A stretch of DNA of 64,000 nucleotides from Paenibacillus xylanexedens (lineage in GTDB: Bacteria; Bacillota; Bacilli; Paenibacillales; Paenibacillaceae), in the NCBI RefSeq assembly GCF_001908275.1, contig NZ_CP018620.1:4464001-4528000 (forward strand), in the 5' to 3' direction. Positions within the stretch are counted from its first letter, which is position 1, and every line of letters starts with the position of its first letter. The notes below the pieces were generated by a model. The model ran no database searches. It saw only the letters and a list, made by a program, of their open reading frames with translations, and was not told where the DNA came from. The position numbers and the translations under genes were made by a program. Shown here in pieces: positions 48,539-58,347 of this stretch.

Positions 48539-48784
48539 TTGAACAAGTATGTGTTACATATAGTTGCAAGTGTAATTTGCATATTGTTACCTGCTGTTGG
48601 TCTCTTATATGTTTTGTGGGATAGCCACCAACCCAAAATAGGACCTGTAGGAGACGGAAAACCGAATTATCCTTCAATATCTCAATGGATATCCATTGGC
48701 TCTTCTTTTATTCTTGGAGTAGTTAATTTACCTCTTTCCATAATTCGATATAGACAAAAGACTAAAGAAGATATTAAAAGTTAA
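48539..48784 (+). CDS. Small membrane protein, two predicted helices
   Basis: 81 residues from a TTG that follows GGAGGGG (48525-48531); the ATG at 48512 lies before the ribosome site and is less likely. Helix one is YVLHIVASVICILLPAVGLL, a polar loop with PKIGPVGDGKPNYPS follows, then helix two ISIGSSFILGVVNLPLSIIR and a basic tail. No family recognised. Behind the APH-like gene by about 90 bases. Confidence 0.55.
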   Translation: MNKYVLHIVASVICILLPAVGLLYVLWDSHQPKIGPVGDGKPNYPSISQWISIGSSFILGVVNLPLSIIRYRQKTKEDIKS

Positions 48785-49004
48785 TGCTTATTACGCTGAC
48801 GGGCAGGATAGATGAATTTTGTGAATATACGCCAGGTATGCGAACGATAAAAACATAAACTTTTAAGATTAAAGACATGCTACAGTCTTCAGAATCGCAG
48901 AATTCGTCAAAGGAAGTATAAAAGAACTAGGCAGTAGAGTGCCTATCGTCAGGCAAGAGAAGGGTGATCACGATAAATCTGAATTAAAGCTGGAGGCGAA
49001 TGAG

Positions 49005-49568
49005 ATGCTGGAATTAGAGTTTACGACTATAGAGGAGTGGGATGAAGCATTGTGGGCACGGATGGAGCGAATCTATCATGAGGCTTTTCAAAGCGGTGCT
49101 AAGACAAAAGCGATTCTGCGCAGTATGCTGGACCGGAAAATTGGTAATTTACACATGGGCGTGCATCATGGTGAAGTGGTTGCGATGGCTGTTACTGGAC
49201 TGGAGGGGAAGGCTGCGGACCGCATTCTGATCATCGATTACCTCGCGGTTGAACAGAAGTTGCGTGGGTGGGGCATAGGGACCTGGATGCTAGAGCAGCT
49301 CAGAGCCTGGGCGTTAAGGGAACACCGGATCAAAGGTATGATTATCGAGGCGGAGTTCGGGACAACGGAGTCTCATCAGGAACGCATTCAGTTCTGGCAA
49401 CGCAACGGGTTCATCCTAACCTCCTATGTCCATCAATATAGAATGGTGCCAGAGCCGTATCAGGCAATGATGCTGCCACTGGATACAAGTACGCATGTGC
49501 CTGATGATGGTGAAGCACTGTTTCGTTATATCAATGCTTTTCACAAGGCTGCTTACCGGAAGAGTTAG
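49005..49568 (+). CDS. GNAT-family N-acetyltransferase
   Basis: 187 residues from the ATG at 49005, preceded by TGGAGG; the upstream frame to 48939 lacks a site. GNAT core: ILIIDYLAVEQKLRGWGIGT (acetyl-CoA loop RGWGIGT) then WMLEQLRAWA, and beta-strand/helix FWQRNGFI. It would acetylate a small molecule or protein; substrate unknown. The 220 bases before it hold no other gene. Confidence 0.85.
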   Translation: MLELEFTTIEEWDEALWARMERIYHEAFQSGAKTKAILRSMLDRKIGNLHMGVHHGEVVAMAVTGLEGKAADRILIIDYLAVEQKLRGWGIGTWMLEQLRAWALREHRIKGMIIEAEFGTTESHQERIQFWQRNGFILTSYVHQYRMVPEPYQAMMLPLDTSTHVPDDGEALFRYINAFHKAAYRKS

Positions 49569-49715
49569 ACCGCATTCAATGGGGTAGTGGAAATGAATGG
49601 GGATAAACATTCTCTTTTGTGTTTAGTTTAATGTAAGGACTATTAAAAACGGACATATGAAGAACCCGTCTTCACACTTTTGGGAGGATCGGTGCTGATG
49701 TAAAATGATCAGTTC

Positions 49716-49744
49716 TTGACTACATGGTCAATAACTGATACATT
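49716..49744 (+). promoter_or_regulatory. Promoter with embedded TetR operator, predicting a leaderless transcript
   Basis: TTGACT (49716-49721), a 17-base spacer and TACATT (49739-49744). The -35 is part of the dyad TTGACTACATGGTCAA (49716-49731). Start of transcription about 7 bases after the -10 would coincide with the ATG at 49751, and no ribosome site precedes that ATG. Confidence 0.55.
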
Positions 49745-49750
49745 AATCCC

Positions 49751-50326
49751 ATGAGCAGACCAAGAGAATTTGATGTCGATCGTGTATTACACCAGTCTAT
49801 GGAAGTGTTCTGGAATCAAGGCTTCAAAGCAACTTCTTATGAGGACCTTACGCGTACTACAGGAGTCAAAAAGCAAAGTTTGTACTGTGTTTTTAAAGAC
49901 AAACGATCGTTGTTCCTGAAGGCGCTGGCACTTTACCGTGAACAGGTTATAGCGAAACTGAAAGAGATTGAAGCCCTGGATTCGTCTCCCGTTGATAAAC
50001 TGGATACCTTACGATATTCCCTTTTAGACGATGAAACTAGCTGCCAAGGATGTCTAATTGTGAATGCATCACTCGAATTCGGAACAGATGACGAGCAGGT
50101 CACACGCGAAGCTGAGCTCATGGCAGAAGAGATTCAACTGGTATTAGAGAAGATCATAAGTAGTGGCCAGTATCAACAGTTAATTTCCAACCGGTATACG
50201 AGTATAGAGCTTGCATCTTATCTAAATAACACCATTCTTGGTGTGAGAGTTATGGAGAAATCAGGTTCATCCCGTGAACAGATCGAGACGGTTCTGCGTA
50301 CTTCATTTGGCATGATCATGTCTTGA
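49751..50326 (+). CDS. TetR/AcrR-family regulator
   Basis: 191 residues. HTH region: RPREFDVDRVLHQSMEVFWN, GFKATSYEDLTRTTGVKKQS, LYCVFKDKRSLFLKALALY, close to the YxaF/LmrA-like and NemR-like group, and a ligand-binding C-terminal domain with a conserved Cys in TSCQGCLIVNASLEFG that could sense electrophiles. It is followed by an Old Yellow Enzyme gene carrying the same operator, so it likely represses both genes until an electrophile reacts with it. Confidence 0.88.
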   Translation: MSRPREFDVDRVLHQSMEVFWNQGFKATSYEDLTRTTGVKKQSLYCVFKDKRSLFLKALALYREQVIAKLKEIEALDSSPVDKLDTLRYSLLDDETSCQGCLIVNASLEFGTDDEQVTREAELMAEEIQLVLEKIISSGQYQQLISNRYTSIELASYLNNTILGVRVMEKSGSSREQIETVLRTSFGMIMS

Positions 50327-50345
50327 TCTTTTTTTTGTGAAATTC

Positions 50346-50361
50346 TTGACTACGAAGTCAA
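50346..50361 (+). promoter_or_regulatory. Second TetR operator, before the flavin oxidoreductase
   Basis: TTGACTACGAAGTCAA shares TTGACTAC...GTCAA with the site before the TetR gene and lies in a matching position relative to a -35-like element. It sits 170 bases upstream of the oxidoreductase start. Confidence 0.6.
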
Positions 50362-50531
50362 AAATAATTAAAGGCGGATTAATACACCACGAAACCTTGA
50401 AGGAGGTGGGGCTTTTCGTTAAAAATCGTGTATTGATTCATTTGGAAATAACGTCTAGCTGTTAACCAGGCTGGTTGCTGTTTAACATCTCCTAGGTCAA
50501 TTTATATAAAACGAAATATGTGGAGGTTATT

Positions 50532-51572
50532 ATGAATTATTCTCAATCCGTAGAAGCATTGTTCCAACCTATAGAGTTAGGTCACTTGAAGTTATCCAAT
50601 CGGATCGTGATGGCGCCGATGACGCGTCAATTTTCTCCGGACGGTATCCCGGGTTCGAATGTTGCGGGCTATTACCGCCGCAGAGCAGAGAACGCAGTGG
50701 GGCTTATAGTGACAGAAGGGACAATAATTAATCATCCGGATGCATCCAATCAAGCCAATGTGCCGCACTTTTATGGCGAAGCTGCAATGAATGGTTGGGC
50801 ACATGTTGTATCTGAAGTACATGAAGCTGGTGGTCGAATTATTCCACAGATCTGGCATATGGGAGCCAAAGGTCATGTTAATGATTATTCGGAAGCTGAG
50901 ATCGCTACAATCGTTCAGGAATTCGCACAAGCAGCCTCAGAAGCGAAACGCGTTGGGTTCGATGGTGTTGAAATCCATGGAGCACACGGCTATCTGATCG
51001 ACCAATTCCTGTATGAGAAAACCAACTCTCGTACGGATCGTTACGGTGGAGATATGATGGCTCGCACACGTTTTGCAGTTGAAGTGATAGAGGCTTGCCG
51101 TGAAGTAGTGGGACCGGAATTCACGATTGTACTGCGTTTATCTCAGTGGAAGACAGATGATTATCAGGCTAAATTGGCTGAAACACCGGAATTACTGGAG
51201 CAGCTTCTCGCACCGTTGGTTCACGCTGGAGTCGATATCTTCCACTGTTCCACACGCCGTTTCTGGGAGCCGGAATTCGAAGGGTCTGATCTGAATTTTG
51301 CTGGTTGGACCAAAAAACTGACTGGTAAACCGACAATCACTGTTGGATCGATTGGTCTTGATGGTGACTTTACAAGTCTGTTTACAGAAGGTAAAGGCGC
51401 AAGTAACGTCGGTATAGAGGGATTAGTACAACGACTTCAGAATGATGAGTTTGATCTGGTTGCTGTAGGCCGTGCTCTTCTAGTCGACCCTGAATGGGCT
51501 AAGAAAATTCAAGAAGGACGTACTGATGATCTGGTTCCATTCACAAGAGAGGCGATGACTGTACTTACTTAA
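50532..51572 (+). CDS. Old Yellow Enzyme-family NADH:flavin oxidoreductase
   Basis: 346 residues from the ATG at 50532, 6 bases after TGGAGG. FMN TIM-barrel motifs: LSNRIVMAPMTRQFSPDGIP, IPQIWHMGA, RVGFDGVEIHGAHGYLIDQF followed by LYEKTNSRTDRYGG, and VAVGRALLVDPEW at the phosphate end. It reduces activated C=C bonds or nitro groups with NAD(P)H. Induced, by inference, through the TetR-type regulator directly upstream. Confidence 0.92.
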   Translation: MNYSQSVEALFQPIELGHLKLSNRIVMAPMTRQFSPDGIPGSNVAGYYRRRAENAVGLIVTEGTIINHPDASNQANVPHFYGEAAMNGWAHVVSEVHEAGGRIIPQIWHMGAKGHVNDYSEAEIATIVQEFAQAASEAKRVGFDGVEIHGAHGYLIDQFLYEKTNSRTDRYGGDMMARTRFAVEVIEACREVVGPEFTIVLRLSQWKTDDYQAKLAETPELLEQLLAPLVHAGVDIFHCSTRRFWEPEFEGSDLNFAGWTKKLTGKPTITVGSIGLDGDFTSLFTEGKGASNVGIEGLVQRLQNDEFDLVAVGRALLVDPEWAKKIQEGRTDDLVPFTREAMTVLT

Positions 51573-51605
51573 TTGTAGTTATAATCATTAGGAATATGTA
51601 TTAAT

Positions 51606-51763
51606 CAAACACACCTTCAAGAGAATGAAACCTTGTCGTAAGATAGGGAGATCATCTTGGAGGTGTGTTTGTAATGGCAACCAGAGTGAGTTATAAGGTG
51701 GAACTAAAGATGAAAGACATAGAAATGAGACTGGCAGAGGATGCAAAAGAAACATCGGAATAA
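51606..51763 (+). mobile_element. IS3-type orfA start fragment with inverted repeat
   Basis: A 29-codon frame at 51674-51763, MATRVSYKVELKMKDIEMRL plus a short tail, matches the first residues of IS3-family OrfA proteins and then ends at a stop. Before it, CAAACACACCTTCAAG (51606-51621) and CTTGGAGGTGTGTTTG (51656-51671) are inverted repeats with 15 of 16 matches, one of which includes the gene's GGAGGT site. The rest of the element is missing. The gap to 51893 holds nothing else. Confidence 0.5.
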
Positions 51764-51893
51764 GGTCCTCAACTTCATTATTGCTGGTTCCTTAATTTCT
51801 ACATCATCACTCAACAACACCACTGCTTGGGGGAGCTCTCCCTCCTAAAGATCAACGCTTCTGTTCACTGAATTCGTTAAAGCAAGTGACGAT

Positions 51894-52913
51894 CTATTCA
51901 TTAGTGCTAAGTGACAACAAGTGTTTTAGATTGTCATCAATAAATTGATTATCGGCACTGTTGATTCCACGACCGGCAAAATGGCCCCAGATCGAGTGGA
52001 TTGGTTTCAAGACAGCATTAGGTATACGCTTAGCTTCGTATTCATTATCGGCCGCAGTGCAGAAGAGATCCGTGCTTCCCGGCATGATACAGGCATAAGC
52101 TTTTATGCTCTGAAGTGCTTTATCAAAGTCTCCGTTATAGGCGGGGTTTTCACTGATATCTGCATGTTGTCCTGTCCATAACATGGCTAGAACATTATGT
52201 GGATCCATATTCATAAAGCTATTTTCCCAGACACCAGCTACAAAATCCTCCAATGTGTCAAATCCCATCTCACGGTATAGCTCTTCTCTATAAAACGCAT
52301 GTGATAATCCCCATCCCGCATACACCCGACCAACGGCACGCATGTCTGTCGAACTTAGTTGGTTTAATTTACTTGAGTCGAAGCCGACAGCAGATAGCAA
52401 TGAAGCTTTCACGCCTTCCAGGACCACAAATGTGTGAGGCCAAGGTTTGGCGATGCCTCCGAAAGGTGCGATTCGTTCGACCATCTCCGGGTAACTTGCC
52501 CCCCATTGAAATGCCTGAATACCACCCATCGACCACCCGACAACGAGAGCAATCTTTTCAATACCGAATTTTTCGGTCAGCAGTTGGTGCTGGAAACGTA
52601 CGTTGTCATAGATGGTTACCTGTGGAAAGTTAGCGCGATCGAATGGAGGAGGCGTGTTACTGGGAGAGGAAGAGAGTCCATTGCCCAGCAAATTGGAAAC
52701 GATAATAAAATATTTCTCTGGATCAAGTGCCATCCCGCTGCCAATGAGCCATTCATTCTGAACATGCTGATCTCCAAAAGCCGTTGGATAGACAATAACA
52801 TTGTCTTTCTGTTCATTTAATTTTCCGTAAGTTTGATAAGCGAGATAAGCGTTTGGTAACGTCACTCCTGATTGTAAGAGTACATCACCCAAATTAAAAA
52901 TTTCATAATCCAT
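51894..52913 (-). CDS. MetX-like alpha/beta hydrolase (homoserine O-acetyltransferase family)
   Basis: 339 residues from the ATG at 52913, with GAAGGGAG about 10 bases upstream; the longer GTG start overlaps this site. It follows the MetX fold: LQSGVTLPNAYLAYQTYGKL, VGWSMGGIQAFQWGASYP (Ser128 nucleophile), Asp in MPGSTDLFCTA and His in SIWGHFAGRG. However, the homoserine-binding residues of true MetX proteins cannot be confirmed by eye, and many such genes are simple hydrolases. It is divergent from a LysR regulator, which probably controls it. Confidence 0.8.
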   Translation of the reverse strand: MDYEIFNLGDVLLQSGVTLPNAYLAYQTYGKLNEQKDNVIVYPTAFGDQHVQNEWLIGSGMALDPEKYFIIVSNLLGNGLSSSPSNTPPPFDRANFPQVTIYDNVRFQHQLLTEKFGIEKIALVVGWSMGGIQAFQWGASYPEMVERIAPFGGIAKPWPHTFVVLEGVKASLLSAVGFDSSKLNQLSSTDMRAVGRVYAGWGLSHAFYREELYREMGFDTLEDFVAGVWENSFMNMDPHNVLAMLWTGQHADISENPAYNGDFDKALQSIKAYACIMPGSTDLFCTAADNEYEAKRIPNAVLKPIHSIWGHFAGRGINSADNQFIDDNLKHLLSLSTNE

Positions 52914-53001
52914 CGTATAATTGCTCCCTTCAAAATGAAAAACCACAGGTTCACTGTGATTTCTTGTACTCAGTATAGAGCTGTGATACTCTCAATAAAA
53001 G

Positions 53002-53037
53002 TGAATAGAATTCAAGATAGTATTCAATAAAATTGAA
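53002..53037. promoter_or_regulatory. LysR operator candidates in the divergent intergenic region
   Basis: GAATA (53003-53007) and TATTC (53021-53025) form an inverted pair, and TTCAATAAAATTGAA (53023-53037) is a perfect 6+6 palindrome around AAA, next to the LysR start. Both are LTTR-like in size and position. Confidence 0.45.
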
Positions 53038-53058
53038 AGATGAAGGAGGGATCATTGG

Positions 53059-53967
53059 ATGGAATTGCGTCAACTGAATACGTTTTGTACGGTTGCAAAA
53101 ACATTGAATTTCACGCGGGCAGCAGAAGTGCTGAGCTACGTTCCTTCCAACGTCACGATGCAAATTAAAGCATTGGAAGATGAGCTAGGTGTTCGCCTCT
53201 TTGATCGGTTGGGCAAGCAACTCGCGCTCACAACTGCGGGTAAACGCTTTTTAACACACGCCCAAGGTGTTCTTGAAAAAATGGACGAAGCTCGTAGTGC
53301 TGTCCATGATAATGAAAAACTAAGTGGTACCTTAACGATAAGTGCAAATGAGGTTATTTGCTCCTACCGGCTTCCACCTATCTTCCAACGGTTTCGTTCG
53401 CAGCATCCGGGAGTTCGCCTAATTTTCCGCTCAGTGCCGAATCAAGAGCTCAAGCAAACGCTCTTTGAGGGAACCACGGATATTGTTTATATGTTGGATG
53501 AACCTATTCGCTCGAGTGGACTTTCCGTGGAACCTTTGCTGGAAGAACATTTCCGATTGTTAGCAGCTCCAGATCACCCACTCGCCAAACGAACGGTGCT
53601 GCAATTGGAAGATTTCCATGAAGAAGTGTTCCTGACAAATGAGAAGGGTTGTCCCTATCGAACGATGTTTGATCGGTCATTTGAAAAAGAGGGCATTGAT
53701 AGCATTACATATTTAGAGTTTCAAAGTGCTGAAGCCATTAAACAATGTGCAATTTCAGGAATCGGTATTGCCTTTCTTCCTGAGATCGTCGCGAAATCTG
53801 AAGTTGAACGTGGAGAACTTGTTGTCCTCCCATCGCAAATTTCGGACTTGCAGGTATATACACAGATGTTGTGGCATAAAGACAAGTGGCTTTCACCAAT
53901 CATGTTATCTTTCATAGAAGCAACCAGGGAAGTTATTGGTTCACTGAATGAGACTAAAACTGTATAG
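53059..53967 (+). CDS. LysR-family transcriptional regulator
   Basis: 302 residues, GAAGGAGGG before the ATG. N-terminal winged helix MELRQLNTFCTVAKTLNFTR, then AAEVLSYVPSNVTMQIKALE and LGVRLFDRLGKQLALTTAG; C-terminal periplasmic-binding-type sensor (about 90-295) with GTLTISANEVICSYRLPPIF. Divergent from the MetX-like hydrolase gene with shared operator region. Confidence 0.9.
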   Translation: MELRQLNTFCTVAKTLNFTRAAEVLSYVPSNVTMQIKALEDELGVRLFDRLGKQLALTTAGKRFLTHAQGVLEKMDEARSAVHDNEKLSGTLTISANEVICSYRLPPIFQRFRSQHPGVRLIFRSVPNQELKQTLFEGTTDIVYMLDEPIRSSGLSVEPLLEEHFRLLAAPDHPLAKRTVLQLEDFHEEVFLTNEKGCPYRTMFDRSFEKEGIDSITYLEFQSAEAIKQCAISGIGIAFLPEIVAKSEVERGELVVLPSQISDLQVYTQMLWHKDKWLSPIMLSFIEATREVIGSLNETKTV

Positions 53968-54032
53968 TTTATGTATGAGGCATCAAACTGTTGAGCACAG
54001 TAAACGCTGTTGAAAGTGGGGAGACATTATAT

Positions 54033-54749
54033 ATGATTCCATTAGTATACGACCAGATTAACCATTGGGGAAAAGATGATGAATTTTTCCTTGCATTGTT
54101 AAAGAGATTACAAGTAGAATCTATAGCTGACCTGGGCTGTGGAACAGGAAGATGGACCACTCATCTTGTTCAGTGCGGTTATAAAATTACCGCTATAGAT
54201 CCCAATGAAGAAGCGATTGAAATGGCGAGAAGTAAAGATAATTCTGGAAATGTGAATTGGATTATAGGTGATAGTGCGGATTTACAAACCAATACCTATG
54301 ATGCGGTAATCATGACAGCCAATGTTGCACAGGTATTTCTTACAGATGATAGTTGGAAGCGGGTAATCTCGGACGTATTCCGATCCCTAAAAAATGGGGG
54401 TCACTTTATTTTTGATACAAGAAACCCTTTGGTAAAAGTATGGGAAGAATGGGAGAAGGACAAAACTCCTGACTTAGCTAAAGATAGACTAAACGGAGAT
54501 CCTTTAGAAATCTATACAGAATATGAAGGGTTTGAGGGAGATATTTACACTTTCTACGAAATGGTAAAAAATACAAAAACAGATGAAGTGTTAGTTCATG
54601 AAAAAATGCAGCTGAGGTTTCGAAATCAAGAAGAATTCGATGAGTCGCTGAAACAAATAGGTTTCTCAAAAATTGAAACATACGGTGATTGGGAGTTTAA
54701 AGAAGCAAATTCTGAGAATAGATCGTTTATTTTTCATTGTGTAAAATAG
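54033..54749 (+). CDS. Class I SAM-dependent methyltransferase
   Basis: 238 residues from the ATG at 54033, after GTGGGGAG; an upstream TTG frame begins before the site. SAM motifs: IADLGCGTGRWTTHL (motif I), ITAIDPNEEAIEMAR (motif II), YDAVIMTANVAQVF and LKNGGHFIFDTRN. The substrate is unknown; the C-terminal beta region resembles small-molecule methyltransferases. Monocistronic, closed by a terminator repeat. Confidence 0.87.
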   Translation: MIPLVYDQINHWGKDDEFFLALLKRLQVESIADLGCGTGRWTTHLVQCGYKITAIDPNEEAIEMARSKDNSGNVNWIIGDSADLQTNTYDAVIMTANVAQVFLTDDSWKRVISDVFRSLKNGGHFIFDTRNPLVKVWEEWEKDKTPDLAKDRLNGDPLEIYTEYEGFEGDIYTFYEMVKNTKTDEVLVHEKMQLRFRNQEEFDESLKQIGFSKIETYGDWEFKEANSENRSFIFHCVK

Positions 54750-54764
54750 CAGTTAGTTAAAAAA

Positions 54765-54827
54765 TGTCGAGGGACAAAGACATGATCCCATTGAAAGTCG
54801 CTATTTTAGCGGCTTTTTTATTTTTAC
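54765..54827 (+). repeat. Dispersed terminator repeat (short form)
   Basis: TGTCGAGGGACAAAGACATG then AAAGTCGCTATTTTAGCGGC and T-run (54793-54820). The right-hand palindrome is missing. It terminates the methyltransferase gene. Confidence 0.85.
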
Positions 54828-55017
54828 AAACATTGTTTCGTTCAAAATCCATTCAATGAAATTTGTTCATATATGATGAACTGGAGTATGATGGGGGAAG
54901 GCGTTGCTGATAATTATCATATAATCAATGCAAAGTATAGAGTGTAATTTGATATAGGTCTAAAGCTTTTGGACCCGGCTATACAACACCATACTTCCTT
55001 GAAGGGGGACATCTGTT

Positions 55018-56949
55018 TTGGATGAGCAGTTTCTAGATTTATTGGCCGAGAAATATGATACGGAAGAAAAAATCATAACAGAGATCATCAACCTTGAAGC
55101 GATCTCCAATCTCCCGAAAGGAACCGAGCATTTTGTCAGTGATTTGCATGGGGAGTTCCAGGCTTTTCAACATGTACTAAGAAACGGTTCGGGTACCGTC
55201 AAAGAGAAAATCAAAGAATTATTCCGGGAGGTTTGGACGGATCAAGAAATCAATGATTTTGCGGCGTTGGTTTATTACCCGGAAGAAAAAATACAGCTGG
55301 TTATAGGGGAACTGAGCAATAAACAGGCTTTGAACCAGTGGTATAGACTAACAATTGAACACATGCTTAAGCTTATTTCTTATGCCTCTTCCAAGTATAC
55401 ACGCTCAAAATTGCGTAAAGCGCTGCCGGAGCAATATGTATATATTGTAGAAGAGCTTCTATACAAGACGGATTCGACCAACAATAAGGATCCTTATTAC
55501 GAGGAAATATATCGGCAAATTATATCCTTGGGCCAGGCGGACAATCTCATTATCGGCCTTGCTTATACGACACAGCGCCTGGTGGTTGACCATCTTCATG
55601 TGGTTGGAGATATCTATGACCGGGGGCCGTACCCTGATAAAATTATGGATACACTAATCAACTACCATTCTGTAGACATTCAGTGGGGTAACCATGATGT
55701 CCTCTGGATCGGAGCCTACGCGGGTTCTCTGGCCTGCCTTGCAAATATTATTCGGATCTGCGCCAGATACGACAATCTGGACATCATTGAAGATGTATAC
55801 GGAATCAATCTGCGCCCACTGCTAAACCTGGCGGAGAAATATTATGAAGACAATCCGCCCTTCAGACCTAAGCTACAGGCTGGCCATAATGTATCAGAGC
55901 AGGAAATTCTGCAGATCACCAAAATTCACCAAGCCATTGCCATGATTCAGTTTAAACTTGAAATCCCGATTATCAAGAGACGCCCATACTTTAATATGTC
56001 TGAAAGACTTTTGCTGGAGCAGATTGATTACGACAACAATGAAATCAACATCTGCGGTAAAACGTACCTGCTGGAAAACACCTGTTTTGCAACCGTAAAT
56101 CCGCAGAAGCCTGAACAATTGCTGGAGGAAGAACGCCAGGTGATGGAAAAGCTGCTGTTCTCCGTTCAGCATTCCGAAAAGATGGCCAGACATATGAATT
56201 TTCTCATGAAAAAGGGCAGCCTTTATTTAAAATACAACGGGAATTTGTTAATCCACGGCTGCATTCCTTTGGATGAAGAAGGAAATATGGAAGAAATGCA
56301 GATTGAAGACAAGACATATGCGGGCCGTCAATTGCTTGATGTTTTTGAAGATTATTTACGTTACGCCTTTGCGCATCCGGAAGAGACAGAAGATCTGGCG
56401 ACGGATATGGTATGGTACATCTGGACAGGGGAGTGCTCCTCGCTCTTTGGAAAGAGAGAAATGACCACTTTTGAACGGTACTTTATCCAAGATAAAGAAG
56501 CACATAAGGAGAGAAAAAATCCTTACTACCATTTACGTGAAAATGAAGAGACCTGTCGAAAAATCTTACAGGAGTTTGATTTGAATCCCGATCATGGACA
56601 TGTCATTAACGGTCACACGCCAGTCAAAGAAAGTCGTGGAGAGAGCCCTGTTAAAGCAAACGGAAAAATGATCGTGATTGACGGCGGTTTCTCCAAAGCC
56701 TATCAATCCACAACGGGCATTGCCGGATATACCTTGTTGTACAATTCCTTTGGCATGCAGCTCGTCGCCCATCAGAAATTTAACTCAAAAGAAGATGTGT
56801 TATGTAACGGAACGGACGTATTATCTCTAAAAAGATTGGTGGACAAAGAACTGGCACGGAAACTGGTGAGGGAAACCAATGTCGGGGAAAAGCTACTGCA
56901 GAAAATCTCAAATTTGAAGGATCTATTAGACTATCGCCACATGAAATGA
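55018..56949 (+). CDS. fbp: Fructose-1,6-bisphosphatase class III
   Basis: 643 residues from a TTG after GAAGGGGG, full family length. Metallophosphatase motifs: [51 protein letters not shown] and, late, [20 protein letters not shown] and [13 protein letters not shown]. It dephosphorylates fructose-1,6-bisphosphate in gluconeogenesis. Cytosolic and monocistronic. Confidence 0.96.
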   Translation: MDEQFLDLLAEKYDTEEKIITEIINLEAISNLPKGTEHFVSDLHGEFQAFQHVLRNGSGTVKEKIKELFREVWTDQEINDFAALVYYPEEKIQLVIGELSNKQALNQWYRLTIEHMLKLISYASSKYTRSKLRKALPEQYVYIVEELLYKTDSTNNKDPYYEEIYRQIISLGQADNLIIGLAYTTQRLVVDHLHVVGDIYDRGPYPDKIMDTLINYHSVDIQWGNHDVLWIGAYAGSLACLANIIRICARYDNLDIIEDVYGINLRPLLNLAEKYYEDNPPFRPKLQAGHNVSEQEILQITKIHQAIAMIQFKLEIPIIKRRPYFNMSERLLLEQIDYDNNEINICGKTYLLENTCFATVNPQKPEQLLEEERQVMEKLLFSVQHSEKMARHMNFLMKKGSLYLKYNGNLLIHGCIPLDEEGNMEEMQIEDKTYAGRQLLDVFEDYLRYAFAHPEETEDLATDMVWYIWTGECSSLFGKREMTTFERYFIQDKEAHKERKNPYYHLRENEETCRKILQEFDLNPDHGHVINGHTPVKESRGESPVKANGKMIVIDGGFSKAYQSTTGIAGYTLLYNSFGMQLVAHQKFNSKEDVLCNGTDVLSLKRLVDKELARKLVRETNVGEKLLQKISNLKDLLDYRHMK

Positions 56950-57141
56950 AACGATTGCTAAAAGTACACATTCGGAGCAACCGTTTGAGTGCAATTGGAC
57001 GTAGACGCTCGTATTGGGCAGGGAAGTAAGAATACCCTGCCTGTGCGAGCCTTTCTTTTGTAACAGTGCGATTTAACAACAAACTTTATGACTTACAATT
57101 GAACTAACGGCGGATTTTCAATTGGTGGAGGGGAGAAAGAT

Positions 57142-58029
57142 ATGGACTACAACTCACGGAATGAAGCTGTTTTTGAGACGAAACGGTTCCGTAACTGTAC
57201 CATAGCGGCGGGTCGCCGTCATACCGTTGCTCTTAGATCTGACGGAACAGTAATAGCTGTGGGTGATAATAAACACGGTCAATGTAAGGTAAGCGATTGG
57301 TGCCATATTGTCGCAGTTGCGGTTGGTAATGTTCATATGGCTACGAACACCGGTAATGCACATACCGTTGGTCTTAAATCTGATGGGACTGTTACAGCTA
57401 TAGGTTGGAATAAGCATGACCAATGCAATGTAAGCGAATGGCGTGATATAGTAACCGTTTCGGCAGGTTGGTGCCGTACGGTTGGGGTTAAATCAGATGG
57501 CACCGTGGTTGCGGTGGGGCGAAATAATGAAGGTGAATGCAACGTGAGCAACTGGCATGATATTGTATCGGTCACGACGGGTGACTGGCATACAGTCGGT
57601 CTAAAAATAGACGGATCGGTAACAGCAGTTGGTAACAATAAGTATAACCAATGTAGCATAAACGACTGGAGCGACATATTGGCTGTTTCGGCGGGGTATC
57701 TTCATACTGTTGGGCTTAGATCGGATGGCACGGTAGTGGCTGTGGGTAGAAATAATGATGGTGAATGCGATGTAAGCGGTTGGCGCGATATTGTAGCAGT
57801 TGCAGCAGGGAGTTATCATACTGTTGGTCTTAAGTCCGACGGTACGATGGTTGCTGTGGGTTCGAATAAACATCACCAATGCGATGTAAGTGGCTGGTAC
57901 GAAATTCGAGCTGTTTCGGCGGGGTGTGCCCATACGATTGGACTGAAATCGGATGGTACGATGGTTGCTGTGGGTGATAATGATTATGGACAATGTGATG
58001 TAAGCGGATGGAGTAACATCCAACAATAA
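57142..58029 (+). CDS. RCC1-repeat beta-propeller protein
   Basis: 295 residues, GGAGGGGAG before the ATG. Seven repeats of about 38 residues with the theme AAGxxHTVGLKSDGTVVAVG, N-K/N-x-x-Q/E-C-xVSxW and DIVAVSAG, the RCC1/BLIP-II type propeller. The first repeat has a short insertion (GNVHMATNTGNA). No signal peptide. BLIP-II relatives bind beta-lactamases, while most bacterial RCC1 proteins are uncharacterised. Repeats are similar at DNA level (about 114-base period), pointing to expansion by duplication. Confidence 0.88.
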   Translation: MDYNSRNEAVFETKRFRNCTIAAGRRHTVALRSDGTVIAVGDNKHGQCKVSDWCHIVAVAVGNVHMATNTGNAHTVGLKSDGTVTAIGWNKHDQCNVSEWRDIVTVSAGWCRTVGVKSDGTVVAVGRNNEGECNVSNWHDIVSVTTGDWHTVGLKIDGSVTAVGNNKYNQCSINDWSDILAVSAGYLHTVGLRSDGTVVAVGRNNDGECDVSGWRDIVAVAAGSYHTVGLKSDGTMVAVGSNKHHQCDVSGWYEIRAVSAGCAHTIGLKSDGTMVAVGDNDYGQCDVSGWSNIQQ

Positions 58030-58044
58030 ATAAGGGAATTTTAT

Positions 58045-58158
58045 ATCGAGGAACAAGAACATGTTCCCGTTGAAGTCGCTATTATAGCGGCTTTTTTGTT
58101 TTATCGGTACAAGCTTTATTCCCAAGTCAAGGACAAGAACATGGTCCGATTACCAATC
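58045..58158 (+). repeat. Dispersed terminator repeat, left border of copper region
   Basis: ATCGAGGAACAAGAACATGT leads to GAAGTCGCTATTATAGCGGC and T-run (58071-58098), then TCGGTACAAGCTTTATTCCC and GGACAAGAACATGGTCCGAT. The left half has the same variant bases (GTTCCCGTTGAAG, ATTATAG) as the copy at 63722. Confidence 0.87.
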
Positions 58159-58220
58159 AGCGTATAAATAATCGGTTCTTCTATCCATAAATTCATTGAT
58201 CTAACGAGAAAGATAGTCCA

Positions 58221-58240
58221 TATAGGGTAGGGGGGTATTG
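58221..58240 (+). promoter_or_regulatory. CsoR operator candidate before copZ
   Basis: TATAGGGTAGGGGGGTATTG, a G-rich box like known CsoR sites (inverted pair around a GC-rich core). A near copy lies before csoR at 63258-63280. It is 107 bases before the copZ start. Confidence 0.7.
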
Positions 58241-58347
58241 TATTGTACAAGAGCTTGATGAGACCTGAAAAACTGGCCTCGAGAGTTTAGCCCATCGTTT
58301 AGGTCAAACTAAACCAAAAAATCACCCACAAGAAGGGACGAAATAAG

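Noticed and set aside
57333..58125. Minus-strand frames of 114 and 174 codons across the RCC1 gene.
   Set aside because: They follow the repeat period of the plus-strand gene and carry no start signals.
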